From NCBI GenBank assembly GCA_021739765.1, contig JAIPBD010000005.1:1-64000 (forward strand): a DNA stretch of 64,000 nt. Reading direction: 5' to 3'. A model generated the notes under the pieces. The model was not told the origin of the DNA. It worked only from the letters and a program-made list of their open reading frames with translations, and ran no database searches. Both the position numbers and the translations under genes were made by a program. Of the stretch, positions 1 to 7,732 are shown piece by piece (position 1 is the first letter of the stretch; every line of letters starts with the position of its first letter). This DNA comes from Melioribacteraceae bacterium (lineage in GTDB: Bacteria; Bacteroidota; Ignavibacteria; Ignavibacteriales; Melioribacteraceae).

Positions 1-310
1 ACTGCTGAGTATAGGGTGCCCATGTTTCTCCATTAAAGTACCATAACCTGTCGTAATTGGTAATACCACCAGCACCGGCTAACCAAACACTGTTTGGTGA
101 AGCACCCCATATAGAACTAAGCCAATTATTTGGGCTGTATAAAGTATCTAAGGTCCACTCATAATCCCTTCGCCCAGGTTTTGTGTTATCTTCAATAATA
201 GGGTCGTTAGTACCACAAGAAAAACTAAAAAGAATGACAGACATCAAGAATTTAGCTCTTTGAATAGTTCCGAAAATCGAAAATTTTCCCGTTTTTTGTT
301 TTTTTCTCAT
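1..310 (-). CDS. Beta-propeller lipoprotein, partial (C-terminus off window)
   Basis: This is the N-terminal part of a predicted lipoprotein that runs off the left edge; about 103 codons are visible. The start ATG is the complement of 308-310. A basic N-terminus and hydrophobic stretch end at a lipobox-like FSFSC, with the acylated Cys at about residue 32. An acidic linker and propeller-type repeats follow (IWGASPNSVWLAGAGG, then a DRLWYFNG...W motif). It is a close paralogue of the next gene to the right: the first 65 residues after the Cys align without gaps at roughly 80 percent identity by eye. Its ATG overlaps the TGA of that gene (ATGA), so the two are probably co-transcribed and translationally coupled. 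It is probably surface or periplasmic; no enzymatic residues are visible. Confidence 0.75.
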   Translation of the reverse strand, partial: MRKKQKTGKFSIFGTIQRAKFLMSVILFSFSCGTNDPIIEDNTKPGRRDYEWTLDTLYSPNNWLSSIWGASPNSVWLAGAGGITNYDRLWYFNGETWAPYTQQ

Positions 311-1452
311 TTTTGTCCCAGTGTTTTTTGTCTCCCATGAAGAACAATATTATGACCATTTAGGTCGTCGCTTATAGCGAAGAAAACATCATTTTCAAAG
401 ATCAAAGGTTCTTCCAATACACTTGTCCATAAATTTGAAAATTGATATAAATACACAATGTCGTTACCATTATAATGTGCAACGCCATCACGCATTCTAA
501 TGAAAAGGTCCTTCATATTTCTCCCATAAACTTGATAACCAAAATTCGATTCTGAGAAGGACATAACTTGAGAAAATTTACCACCCTTATATCTGTTTAG
601 GCTCCGCCCCAATAAAAAGTATATTTCATCCCCGATTTTATTCATACTTGCCCAGGTAATATTCTTTTTTCTCTCTGCGTAGATTTCAATTAATTTATCA
701 CTTTTATATTCCCAAAATTTAAGCGAATCAAATGCAGTATTACTACCGAAAAGAAAAATTTGTTTATCCTGGACTGCTAGTTTTAAAATATCATTCCGCC
801 AAGGGAACTTAAGAGCTTCGATCCAATTATCATGTATTCGATGCAAGATATAGTCTGAACCAAGTGCATAGATGTTATCTTCTGAATTGCCGTCGATATA
901 CCAAATAGTTGAATTATCATGTCTCATATATTCCTGCATCCAAGTGCTACCATCCCATTTCCAAATCTTTCCATCATTTCCACCCAGCCAAATTTGGTTG
1001 CTGCTTAATCCAAATATACTACGTGGAAAAATACCCATATATTGTTTTTCATAGGGCTCCCATTTGTTGCCATCGAAATACCATAGTCTATCATAACTCG
1101 TTATTCCTCCGGCACCACCCAACCAGACAGTCTTCGGTGTTGCTCCCCAAATTTCACTTAATCGGTTGTTCGGGCTGTATAAAGTATCCACAGTCCACTC
1201 ATAATCTCTTCTTCCGGGAGGTGTGTTGTCTTCAATAACGGGGTCGTTAGCACCACAAGAAACAAGTAAAAAGATAAACCATGCCTGCCGGCAGGCAGGA
1301 GATAAAAGGAAAAAGGAAGAGAGGATAAGGGTGAAGGGAAAGCGGAGTATGGAGAGCGGAGACCGGGGAAAGAGTGATAATTGTTTCCGGTTGTTAGTGT
1401 TTTGCCGGATTGGGGTAATTTGTTTTTCTGTTTTGTAACTTTTCATGATCAT
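307..1452 (-). CDS. Beta-propeller lipoprotein with palindrome inside its signal region
   Basis: This 381-residue protein is a tandem paralogue of the truncated gene to its left. After a Cys at residue 66 (LLVSC) it has repeated WG...VW.GG..G...W..G blades, typical of a WD40-like or two-component-regulator-type propeller; no catalytic residues are seen. The region before the Cys is odd. It is about 65 residues, against 31 in the paralogue, and contains the peptide PACRQA (residues 52-57), which is encoded by a 16-bp palindrome. Upstream of that it is translated from a polypyrimidine tract. The frame stays open, so the gene may still be functional, but the signal peptide has probably been rebuilt by an insertion. 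Start candidates are the ATGs at 1452 and 1446. Function is unknown; the fold assignment is moderately sure. Confidence 0.65.
   Translation of the reverse strand: MIMKSYKTEKQITPIRQNTNNRKQLSLFPRSPLSILRFPFTLILSSFFLLSPACRQAWFIFLLVSCGANDPVIEDNTPPGRRDYEWTVDTLYSPNNRLSEIWGATPKTVWLGGAGGITSYDRLWYFDGNKWEPYEKQYMGIFPRSIFGLSSNQIWLGGNDGKIWKWDGSTWMQEYMRHDNSTIWYIDGNSEDNIYALGSDYILHRIHDNWIEALKFPWRNDILKLAVQDKQIFLFGSNTAFDSLKFWEYKSDKLIEIYAERKKNITWASMNKIGDEIYFLLGRSLNRYKGGKFSQVMSFSESNFGYQVYGRNMKDLFIRMRDGVAHYNGNDIVYLYQFSNLWTSVLEEPLIFENDVFFAISDDLNGHNIVLHGRQKTLGQK
1282..1297. repeat. 16-bp perfect palindrome (REP-like element) inside a CDS
   Basis: TGCCTGCCGGCAGGCA is a perfect palindrome and is followed by AGG, giving the extended form usually seen as CCTGCCGGCAGGCAGG. 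Short GC-rich palindromes of this kind recur as dispersed elements in Bacteroidota genomes, and their translation (PACRQA) is a recognisable insertion peptide. This copy lies within the signal-sequence region of the lipoprotein gene. Only one copy was found in the window. Confidence 0.6.
1298..1380. other. Polypurine/polypyrimidine tract
   Basis: On the plus strand 72 of these 83 bases are purines by hand count, so the coding (minus) strand is almost purely pyrimidine. It abuts the palindrome and encodes the unusual Ser/Phe/Leu/Pro-rich N-terminus of the lipoprotein. It may be part of the same inserted segment, since the paralogous gene at 1-310 has no counterpart. Confidence 0.5.
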
Positions 1453-1972
1453 AGTCTTGATCCTGATCTTGGTTGTTCAACAATTAAGCTGTAAAATAAC
1501 TTTTTTCCGCATGCCCGCCCTAGCGAGTTAGCGGTAATATTAAATAATTCCCACGCTGTTGGTGGGATAATATGTTTTTTTCCTAGTTCATACACCACCT
1601 CTCTTTTATTTATTGTTTTCGGTATAAAACATAAACATATAAACTGAACATGAATAATATAGTACAGAAATTCATAAATGGACTACGTACTTATACTATA
1701 AATTTTCAAACAGATAAAAATATTACGGCTCTCATAGCTTGCCGCGCTCTGCTGGGGGTCCTAAGAAATGACGTAACCGGAATTTAAAAACAAGTAGATA
1801 ACATTGGAGATCTACAAATACTTCCAAGTGGTTTCTGAAACAATTGGGATTTTAACCCGATTCAAATTTCTTGAAAAGAGATTTAACTCTATATGTTATA
1901 AGGATTTAAAGATTACAAATATAGCGGGATTTAAAAAAGTCCAACCCGTTACCGAGTTGGACTTTTTGGAGA
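1453..1972. other. Intergenic region with hairpins, no gene
   Basis: This is a 520-base gap between two minus-strand genes. It holds a short stem-loop (TCCCAC at 1549-1554, GTGGGA at 1562-1567) that would lie in the upstream leader of the lipoprotein gene. Two GC-richer patches, near 1510-1535 and 1740-1775, stand out in AT-rich surroundings and look like eroded repeats. At its right end is the terminator of the neighbouring gene. A 67-codon plus-strand frame at 1804-2007 runs through that terminator and is not credible. I saw no convincing promoter. Confidence 0.5.
1934..1967 (-). terminator. Rho-independent terminator of the T9SS-sorted protein gene
   Basis: A 12-bp perfect stem (AAAAAGTCCAAC pairing with GTTGGACTTTTT) with a 10-base loop begins 5 bases past the stop codon at 1973. 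On the minus strand the hairpin ends in a run of T. Because the stem has A and T runs at both ends, it could work in both directions. Confidence 0.85.
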
Positions 1973-4618
1973 TTATTTTATCAATATCATTTTGCGTGTT
2001 GATTTGAAATCAACTGTGGTTAAAGTGTAAAAGTAGATTCCCGAAGTCAGATCATTCCCATTGAATTGATATCTGTAAGTTCCAGCCTCCAACTCTTTGT
2101 TGACAATAGACATAACTTTTTCGCCGATTAAATTGTAAACATCAAGATTTACGTATGATTTTGAAGGTAATTCAAAACTTATCATTGTTTCGGGATTAAA
2201 CGGGTTAGGATAGTTTTGATTTAACTTAATTTTATTCGGAAGATTATTGAAATCTACTTCAATCGTATTTGAGTACTCGAATTTTCCGTCAAAATCTATT
2301 TGTTTTAGGCGGTAATAACTTTTGCCATACAAAGGAGTATCATCTACGAAACTGTAATTATGTTTAAGATTTGAAGTTCCATTTCCATTCACGAAACCGA
2401 TATTTTCCCATTTCAATTTATCACCGAATGACCTTTCAATCTGGAATCCGTAATTATCAATTTCTGTTTCGGTTCGCCAGTTTAGTTCAATTCCATTTTT
2501 TGTTACGTTAGCCAAAAATGTAGTGAGCTCAACCGGAAGAGTTGCCAACTTCCCGGCACCACCACCAAATTTTGAAAAGTGTCCGGCTTCAAAAATCACT
2601 TTTTCGGGATCAGAAGTGATTAGATTTATTCCGGCTGCTACATAACCGTTTTCGGTTATATATGCAAATCCAAGATCGTTTTCGTCAAGATCCAAATCCC
2701 TCAAATAATTTTTTAATAAGTCTTTGTCTTTAACGAGTGAATAGGTAAAAGTTTCGCCGGTTTTGAAATCAAACGTGCCGTCAACTAATTCAAAATTTGG
2801 CATCGTGTAAACGTCAACCCACATTTCCAGAAATAAGTTTTCGTTAAAAAGTCTTCGAGCTTTCCCGGTGGCTAAATCGAACACAATGCTAATATTTAAG
2901 AAAAGATCTTGATCGGACAAATTCCCGAATTTCATTTCACTTTCGGCAATAGCGTTGAAAGGATCGGCCAAAGAGTTGTAAACTCCTCTAAATTCAAATG
3001 TTGGAAGTGTGTAGGTATCCCCTTCGAACAGAGATCCGTTTCCTACATTTAACCACAAGTCGCCTAATTTTGAGTTTTTTATTAAAACATTTACGGAGTA
3101 ATCAATTGTGTTTACGACGTCAATTTCAACACGTGAAGGTTTAGTTAAAGTAACACAGCTTTCATCCGAGAACGCACTTATTTTTGACGCCGCGTACGCG
3201 CGAATCCTATAACAATAAGAGTGACCCAATTCAACGCTTTCATCGGAATATGTTCTCAGATTACCCCCGATGTTAGCTATTTCTTCCCAGTTTCTAAAAT
3301 TTTGACTTTTTCTGTAAATCCTAAAACTATCCGGCGTAACCGAAAAAGTCCAGGCTAGGGCTACGTTTTCGCCTTCTTGTACCGATGTTAAATTTGAGGG
3401 TTTGAGAGCGAATGTTGTTGTAAAATTACCGAGCGGAGAAAAATATACTTCTCGAGAAGTTATTTTCCCATTAGTGGCTACTTCTCCTCCGACAAATGAA
3501 ACTCCGGCATCAATTCCCTCAGTCCACAGACTAAGTCTAATATCATCGAGCGGTTCAATTTCATCCTCGAAAAGTTGAACCGGATCGCGCCAATCGGGGA
3601 GTGACGAGAACAGTGTGTTGGCTTTGTAAACTGCACCCTGATTATCTTTATAAACGGCTGTAATGAAACCACCATAAATATCAGTCGCGCCGACTTCAGC
3701 TAAAAATGTATTCGAACCGAATGATTGATCGACTTGAATAGCCGAGCCATGAATTTTGTAAATGTACTCGGTAGAATTATTTTGTTGATAGAATACTATC
3801 CAGTTTAAACCGGATGAGGCGATAGTCGGATTACTTTTATCCCGTGAACTGGTAGTCGAGTACCGCAACACCCATTTGCCGTAGGATGTCTTTTCCATAA
3901 CAATCAGCTGGTCTTTTCCTCCGGCTTCAAGTTTTGAGTTGAAAGCAAAAAGCGAAACATTATCCGGTTTTGTTCCATCAACTCTGAAAGTACCGTCTGG
4001 CAAGTAGAAATCGTTTGAAAATGATCTCACAAATCCGGAGTTGTTATAATCGAAGATTTCCACTTTACTATCGGTAAGATTAAAATAAATGATTGACAAA
4101 ATTCCTTTATCGATTATTACTGCCGGATTTATACAGTCATCAGTACCGGATTCAATCGCGGAAAAACCAGACAGATTAGAACTCAAATTGAATTCAAGGT
4201 TATTATAATAAAGGATAATGTCACTTGATCCGTCCACAGTTTCAATAAATGTCAGCACGAATAAATCATCCGTTAAGACTGCGTAAGGAGAACTTACAGA
4301 ACCGGAAGTTGAGCTAATTTTTTTGAATGCCGACCAAGTTGATCCTTGATCTACGGATTTGAATACAAAAATCTCTGTGTTTTCGGAGTCGTTAGTGTGT
4401 TCAATAAATGTAAATTGTAATGTTCCATTTGAGATAAGAAATGGGGAATTGGCTTCTGTAACGCGGTCTGAAATAACAAATAAACTACTTGTTAAATCAT
4501 TGATTGTTCCTGAATTCTCATAATCCGAGGATAGATCCGAAATTTGCACATTTTGTGCAAGTATACCAGATAGTGCCAGAATGGAATATAATCCTACTAA
4601 ACGCATAATTGATTTCAT
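1973..4618 (-). CDS. T9SS-sorted extracellular protein with BNR/FN3-like domains
   Basis: This 881-residue protein starts with a signal peptide (cleavage near GILAQ). Its N-terminal half resembles a sialidase/BNR propeller, with an Asp-box-like SVDQGSTW around residue 125. A fibronectin type III-like domain follows at about residues 400-490, and a second FN3-like segment at about 700-795. The C-terminal 80 residues form a type A T9SS sorting domain: NYPNPFNPET, then the usual beta-sandwich with a GxY.Y...G.....SGIYFY pattern and a basic end. Such domains are cleaved by the PorU sortase and attached to the cell surface or released; porU and porV are in this window. No sialidase catalytic set is evident, so the role is probably binding or structural. 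Start: ATG with AGGTGG four bases upstream. It is monocistronic, with its own promoter and terminator. Confidence 0.85.
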   Translation of the reverse strand: MKSIMRLVGLYSILALSGILAQNVQISDLSSDYENSGTINDLTSSLFVISDRVTEANSPFLISNGTLQFTFIEHTNDSENTEIFVFKSVDQGSTWSAFKKISSTSGSVSSPYAVLTDDLFVLTFIETVDGSSDIILYYNNLEFNLSSNLSGFSAIESGTDDCINPAVIIDKGILSIIYFNLTDSKVEIFDYNNSGFVRSFSNDFYLPDGTFRVDGTKPDNVSLFAFNSKLEAGGKDQLIVMEKTSYGKWVLRYSTTSSRDKSNPTIASSGLNWIVFYQQNNSTEYIYKIHGSAIQVDQSFGSNTFLAEVGATDIYGGFITAVYKDNQGAVYKANTLFSSLPDWRDPVQLFEDEIEPLDDIRLSLWTEGIDAGVSFVGGEVATNGKITSREVYFSPLGNFTTTFALKPSNLTSVQEGENVALAWTFSVTPDSFRIYRKSQNFRNWEEIANIGGNLRTYSDESVELGHSYCYRIRAYAASKISAFSDESCVTLTKPSRVEIDVVNTIDYSVNVLIKNSKLGDLWLNVGNGSLFEGDTYTLPTFEFRGVYNSLADPFNAIAESEMKFGNLSDQDLFLNISIVFDLATGKARRLFNENLFLEMWVDVYTMPNFELVDGTFDFKTGETFTYSLVKDKDLLKNYLRDLDLDENDLGFAYITENGYVAAGINLITSDPEKVIFEAGHFSKFGGGAGKLATLPVELTTFLANVTKNGIELNWRTETEIDNYGFQIERSFGDKLKWENIGFVNGNGTSNLKHNYSFVDDTPLYGKSYYRLKQIDFDGKFEYSNTIEVDFNNLPNKIKLNQNYPNPFNPETMISFELPSKSYVNLDVYNLIGEKVMSIVNKELEAGTYRYQFNGNDLTSGIYFYTLTTVDFKSTRKMILIK

Positions 4619-4922
4619 AAAACCACCTGCTCTATTTTATATGTATTATAAATCTTATTCCTTCTACTCAAGGAAATAAGAGTGATTGTCCGATTAGACG
4701 GTAAAACACTATTTGGGCTGATTGGATTTTTATTTTATGATAATTTATTCAAATTTGCAAACGAAAAAACGACAAACAATTTATCAATTAATTAACGAAC
4801 ATGGACTATTATTCCCCGAAATGTAGTGATTCATTGATATAATGAAAAATGAATGTTAAATTAAGCACACAGCAAGTAGAGAATCCTTACAATTCCTTTC
4901 AAAATTTTTAAAGGGAGAAAAG
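4619..4922. promoter_or_regulatory. Divergent promoter region
   Basis: This is a 304-base AT-rich gap between divergent transcription units. It contains a candidate minus-strand promoter (annotated separately). A TATAAT at 4838-4843 may serve the plus-strand operon starting at 4923, but no good -35 box stands before it, so that call is weak. The ribosome binding site AAGGGAG (4911-4917) lies just before the ATG at 4923. No coding sequence is seen. Confidence 0.45.
4645..4671 (-). promoter_or_regulatory. Candidate sigma-70-like promoter for the T9SS-sorted protein
   Basis: Read on the minus strand, TTGAGT (complement of 4666-4671) is followed after 15 bases by a perfect TATAAT (complement of 4645-4650). 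This is about 27 bases upstream of the start codon at 4618. The spacer is shorter than the usual 17 bases, so the -35 assignment is the weaker part. Confidence 0.4.
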
Positions 4923-5528
4923 ATGAAAAGAATTATTACCTCATTCATACTTTTGATTTTATGTTTGACTTTCGTTCAATTAAAAGCTCAGGAAGACTTC
5001 AATGTTAAATTAGGTGTAATGCTTAAATCGGGTGATAAAATTGATCGTTTGAAATCGAGAGACAGAGCAAAAACCGGCGATAAAATACGAATTTTTGTGA
5101 ATCCTTCCGTAAAAAGCTATTCGTATGTATTTTATTCAGAAAGTGAAAAAACCTATTTAGTTAACGACAAATTTATCGACTATTCGGCAAATATTGTCAG
5201 GCCATTACAAATTCCATCAGCAACTGAATATATAGAATTTGACGGCGCCAGCGAAAATATTGGAATTACGATCATCACCAGTAAAGAGAGAATCCCAAGC
5301 CTGGATAACCTTTTCAAAAAAGAAGCGGAAGTCGCAACGAAGGAATGGAAATCCGTTATCGATCATATTAAAGATTTGGTAAAAACCGATTTAAGTATGA
5401 GTATGGACAAACCAATCAGCATGGCCGGAAACGTGAGAGACGCGGAATCTAGTTTTATCAGCAAACTTCAATCATTTAGTGGGGAAAAGATTATCATCAA
5501 GGATTATACAATTGAGATTAAAAAATAA
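4923..5528 (+). CDS. Secreted DUF4384-like protein
   Basis: This is the first gene of a six-gene envelope operon. It encodes 201 residues with a clear signal peptide (hydrophobic core, cleavage after LKAQ). The body from about residue 25 to 110 has the look of DUF4384: a GDKIRIFVNP strand, then SYVFYSESEKTYLV, then a beta-rich tail with IEF.....GITIITSK. In other bacteria DUF4384 is typically found in or beside caspase-family (C14) proteins, which fits this operon's caspase-like neighbours. The remainder is a charged helical segment. It starts at ATG after a strong AAGGGAG site. The next gene overlaps its 3' end, which implies translational coupling. Family assignment is by pattern and moderately sure; molecular function is unknown. 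Confidence 0.65.
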   Translation: MKRIITSFILLILCLTFVQLKAQEDFNVKLGVMLKSGDKIDRLKSRDRAKTGDKIRIFVNPSVKSYSYVFYSESEKTYLVNDKFIDYSANIVRPLQIPSATEYIEFDGASENIGITIITSKERIPSLDNLFKKEAEVATKEWKSVIDHIKDLVKTDLSMSMDKPISMAGNVRDAESSFISKLQSFSGEKIIIKDYTIEIKK

Positions 5529-7704
5529 AAAACTTCTTCGCTCGGTTCTTATCGCGAATGTCATTTTTACATTTATAATTGTCTTTTTGATCACGGTATT
5601 TGATCTAAATTGGAATGTGATTGACTATAAACTGAACGATCTGCTTTACAAATGGAATCTAGACTCCGGAAATGGTCCCAAACTTTCTAAGCAAGTAGTT
5701 TATCTAAATATAACCGATGAAACCTATAACAAATTAGAATACTACTCACTTGACCGAAAATTCCTCGGGGATGTAAACAAAACCCTTTCTGATCTTGGCG
5801 TTAACGGAATAATGTATGATCTTGTTTTCCGTTTGCCGAGCGATCCTGAAAAGGATGCCGCGTTTACGGAATCGTTAATTTATGCCGATAATATTTATTT
5901 ACCGGCGGGTCTGAGACTCAACCCCGAGAAAATTGGTTTTAACGAAAAAGAAGGCTCGAATTATTATAAAATTCTAAAAGAACGAAATCTGGGATTTCCA
6001 AAAGAATTAAATGAGGGGTCTCCGCTTTACGCCAGCGAGGCAGTAACTCAATTAAATCAATTTAATGAAGCAGCTTATTCAACCGGTCACATAACTACTA
6101 TCGCCGATCAGGATGGTATTTACAGACACTATCCGCTCATCGTCAAAGTTGACGAAGGATTTCTTCCCACCGTATCATTTGAAATGTTTCTCGATTATGT
6201 CGAAGTGCCAATCGATAGTCTGATTGTAGAATGGGGAGAAGCAATTACCATCCCAAAACTGAAAGATAGTTTTGTTGAAAAGGAAATAAAAATTCCGATC
6301 GATGAATCCGGAATGACCTTCATTCCTTACCCCGCCACGTGGAAAGATCTTCGTGAAAATAGTGTCGAAATCCATAAACTTTTAGAGTTTTATTCCGAAG
6401 AATCAAATTTTGATGAATTGTTAGAAAAGTTTGAAGGGAATTTTGTTGTTATTGGAGATGTCGCTGCCGGAATATCTGATCTTGGTCAAACCCCTCTCGA
6501 AACTGATGTTCCATTGGTAATTATTCACGCGACTCTGTTAAACTCTTATCTTACAAATTCTTTTTATAGTTACATTTCAACAACCACAACTCTATTTTGG
6601 ATTATACTTTTAGCTGCGGTGGGAGGGTTTTTGTCAATTCTCCACACTAATAAATTCTTATATATTTATAGTTTGTTCGTTGTTACAGCAATAATTCTGT
6701 TTTCTTACCTGCTTGTAGGATCTAAATTTTTTCTTCCGATCGGAACTATCGGAATGTCGTATTTGGCATCATTTGCTTCAATGGTCGCATTTTTACAAGT
6801 ATTCGGTTCCAGGGAACAAGCGTATATCCGGGATGCATTCTCAAAATATGTTCCCAAAAGTATCGTTGAAGAGCTTATCCAAAATCCCGATACGCTAAAA
6901 CTTGGCGGCGAGGAAAAATACATTTCAATTTTATTCTCAGATATAAAATCGTTTACTTCAATATCCGAAGAGTTGGAACCAAAGCATCTTGTCTCAATTT
7001 TAAATGAATATTTGACTGAGATGACGCAAGTAATACTTGAGCAGCGGGGAACGGTTGATAAATTTATCGGCGACGGAATTATGGCGGAGTTTGGCGCGCC
7101 TCTTGAATATCCTAACCACGAAGACGCCGCGGTTTCTGCCGGATTATTGATGCAGTTTAGATTAAGACAATTAAATGAGAGATTACACAAACAAGGAATA
7201 CCTCAATTTTTAACAAGAATTGGCATTAACTCCGGCCCTGTAGTAATCGGAAATATGGGTTCAAATCAAGTCTTTGATTATACGGCAATGGGGGATTCGA
7301 TAAATCTCGCCTCTCGATTGGAAGGCGCTAATAAAAAGTACGATTCGGATTTAATGATTTCGGAAAACACTTACAAAAATCTTTCAAAAGACAAATTCAG
7401 AGTTCGTCAATTGGATTATGTCTGCGTAAAAGGAAAAGTCCAACCCGTAAAAATCTACGAAGTTTATACTTTTATTGATGAAAGAATAAAAGACGAATTA
7501 AAATACTATCTGGAACATTACCAAAAAGGATTGGAATTATTTTTCGGCAGACAGTTTGGGGAATCAAGAAACGAATTTGAATCTGCTCTAAAATTTAAGT
7601 TGAACGATGCGGCATCATTAATGTTTTTGAACAGGATAGAAAAAGTCAGCGGTAAAAAATTAGATGATTCTTGGAATGGCGCGGTTACATTTTTCGATAA
7701 GTAG
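5512..7704 (+). CDS. CHASE2-domain class III adenylyl cyclase
   Basis: This inner-membrane signalling enzyme is predicted to make cAMP from ATP. An N-terminal membrane segment (about 9-29) is followed by a periplasmic CHASE2 sensor (about 30-340), three more membrane helices (about 359-430) and a cytoplasmic cyclase domain (about 470-650). Both metal-binding Asp residues are visible (D477 in FSDIK, D521 in FIGDG). Lys in VDKFIGDG and Asp in YTAMGDSIN are the adenine-specifying pair, and the Arg in NLASRLE is the transition-state residue, so it looks active and ATP-specific. The C-terminal tail is a short TPR-like helical region common in these cyclases. The start is uncertain. I chose TTG at 5512, with AAGG upstream and a 17-base overlap with the previous gene; GTG at 5479 would add 11 residues. 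Confidence 0.88.
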   Translation: MRLKNKKLLRSVLIANVIFTFIIVFLITVFDLNWNVIDYKLNDLLYKWNLDSGNGPKLSKQVVYLNITDETYNKLEYYSLDRKFLGDVNKTLSDLGVNGIMYDLVFRLPSDPEKDAAFTESLIYADNIYLPAGLRLNPEKIGFNEKEGSNYYKILKERNLGFPKELNEGSPLYASEAVTQLNQFNEAAYSTGHITTIADQDGIYRHYPLIVKVDEGFLPTVSFEMFLDYVEVPIDSLIVEWGEAITIPKLKDSFVEKEIKIPIDESGMTFIPYPATWKDLRENSVEIHKLLEFYSEESNFDELLEKFEGNFVVIGDVAAGISDLGQTPLETDVPLVIIHATLLNSYLTNSFYSYISTTTTLFWIILLAAVGGFLSILHTNKFLYIYSLFVVTAIILFSYLLVGSKFFLPIGTIGMSYLASFASMVAFLQVFGSREQAYIRDAFSKYVPKSIVEELIQNPDTLKLGGEEKYISILFSDIKSFTSISEELEPKHLVSILNEYLTEMTQVILEQRGTVDKFIGDGIMAEFGAPLEYPNHEDAAVSAGLLMQFRLRQLNERLHKQGIPQFLTRIGINSGPVVIGNMGSNQVFDYTAMGDSINLASRLEGANKKYDSDLMISENTYKNLSKDKFRVRQLDYVCVKGKVQPVKIYEVYTFIDERIKDELKYYLEHYQKGLELFFGRQFGESRNEFESALKFKLNDAASLMFLNRIEKVSGKKLDDSWNGAVTFFDK

Positions 7705-7732
7705 TATGTTGAATTTATTTTTGAGGTAATTA

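Noticed and set aside
1804-2007. 67-codon plus-strand frame
   Set aside because: It runs through the terminator stem and into the antisense of the T9SS-sorted gene, with no ribosome binding site.
6705-7190. 161-codon minus-strand frame opposite the cyclase
   Set aside because: It lies entirely antisense to the well-supported catalytic domain, and its Ser/Ile/Cys-rich translation looks random.
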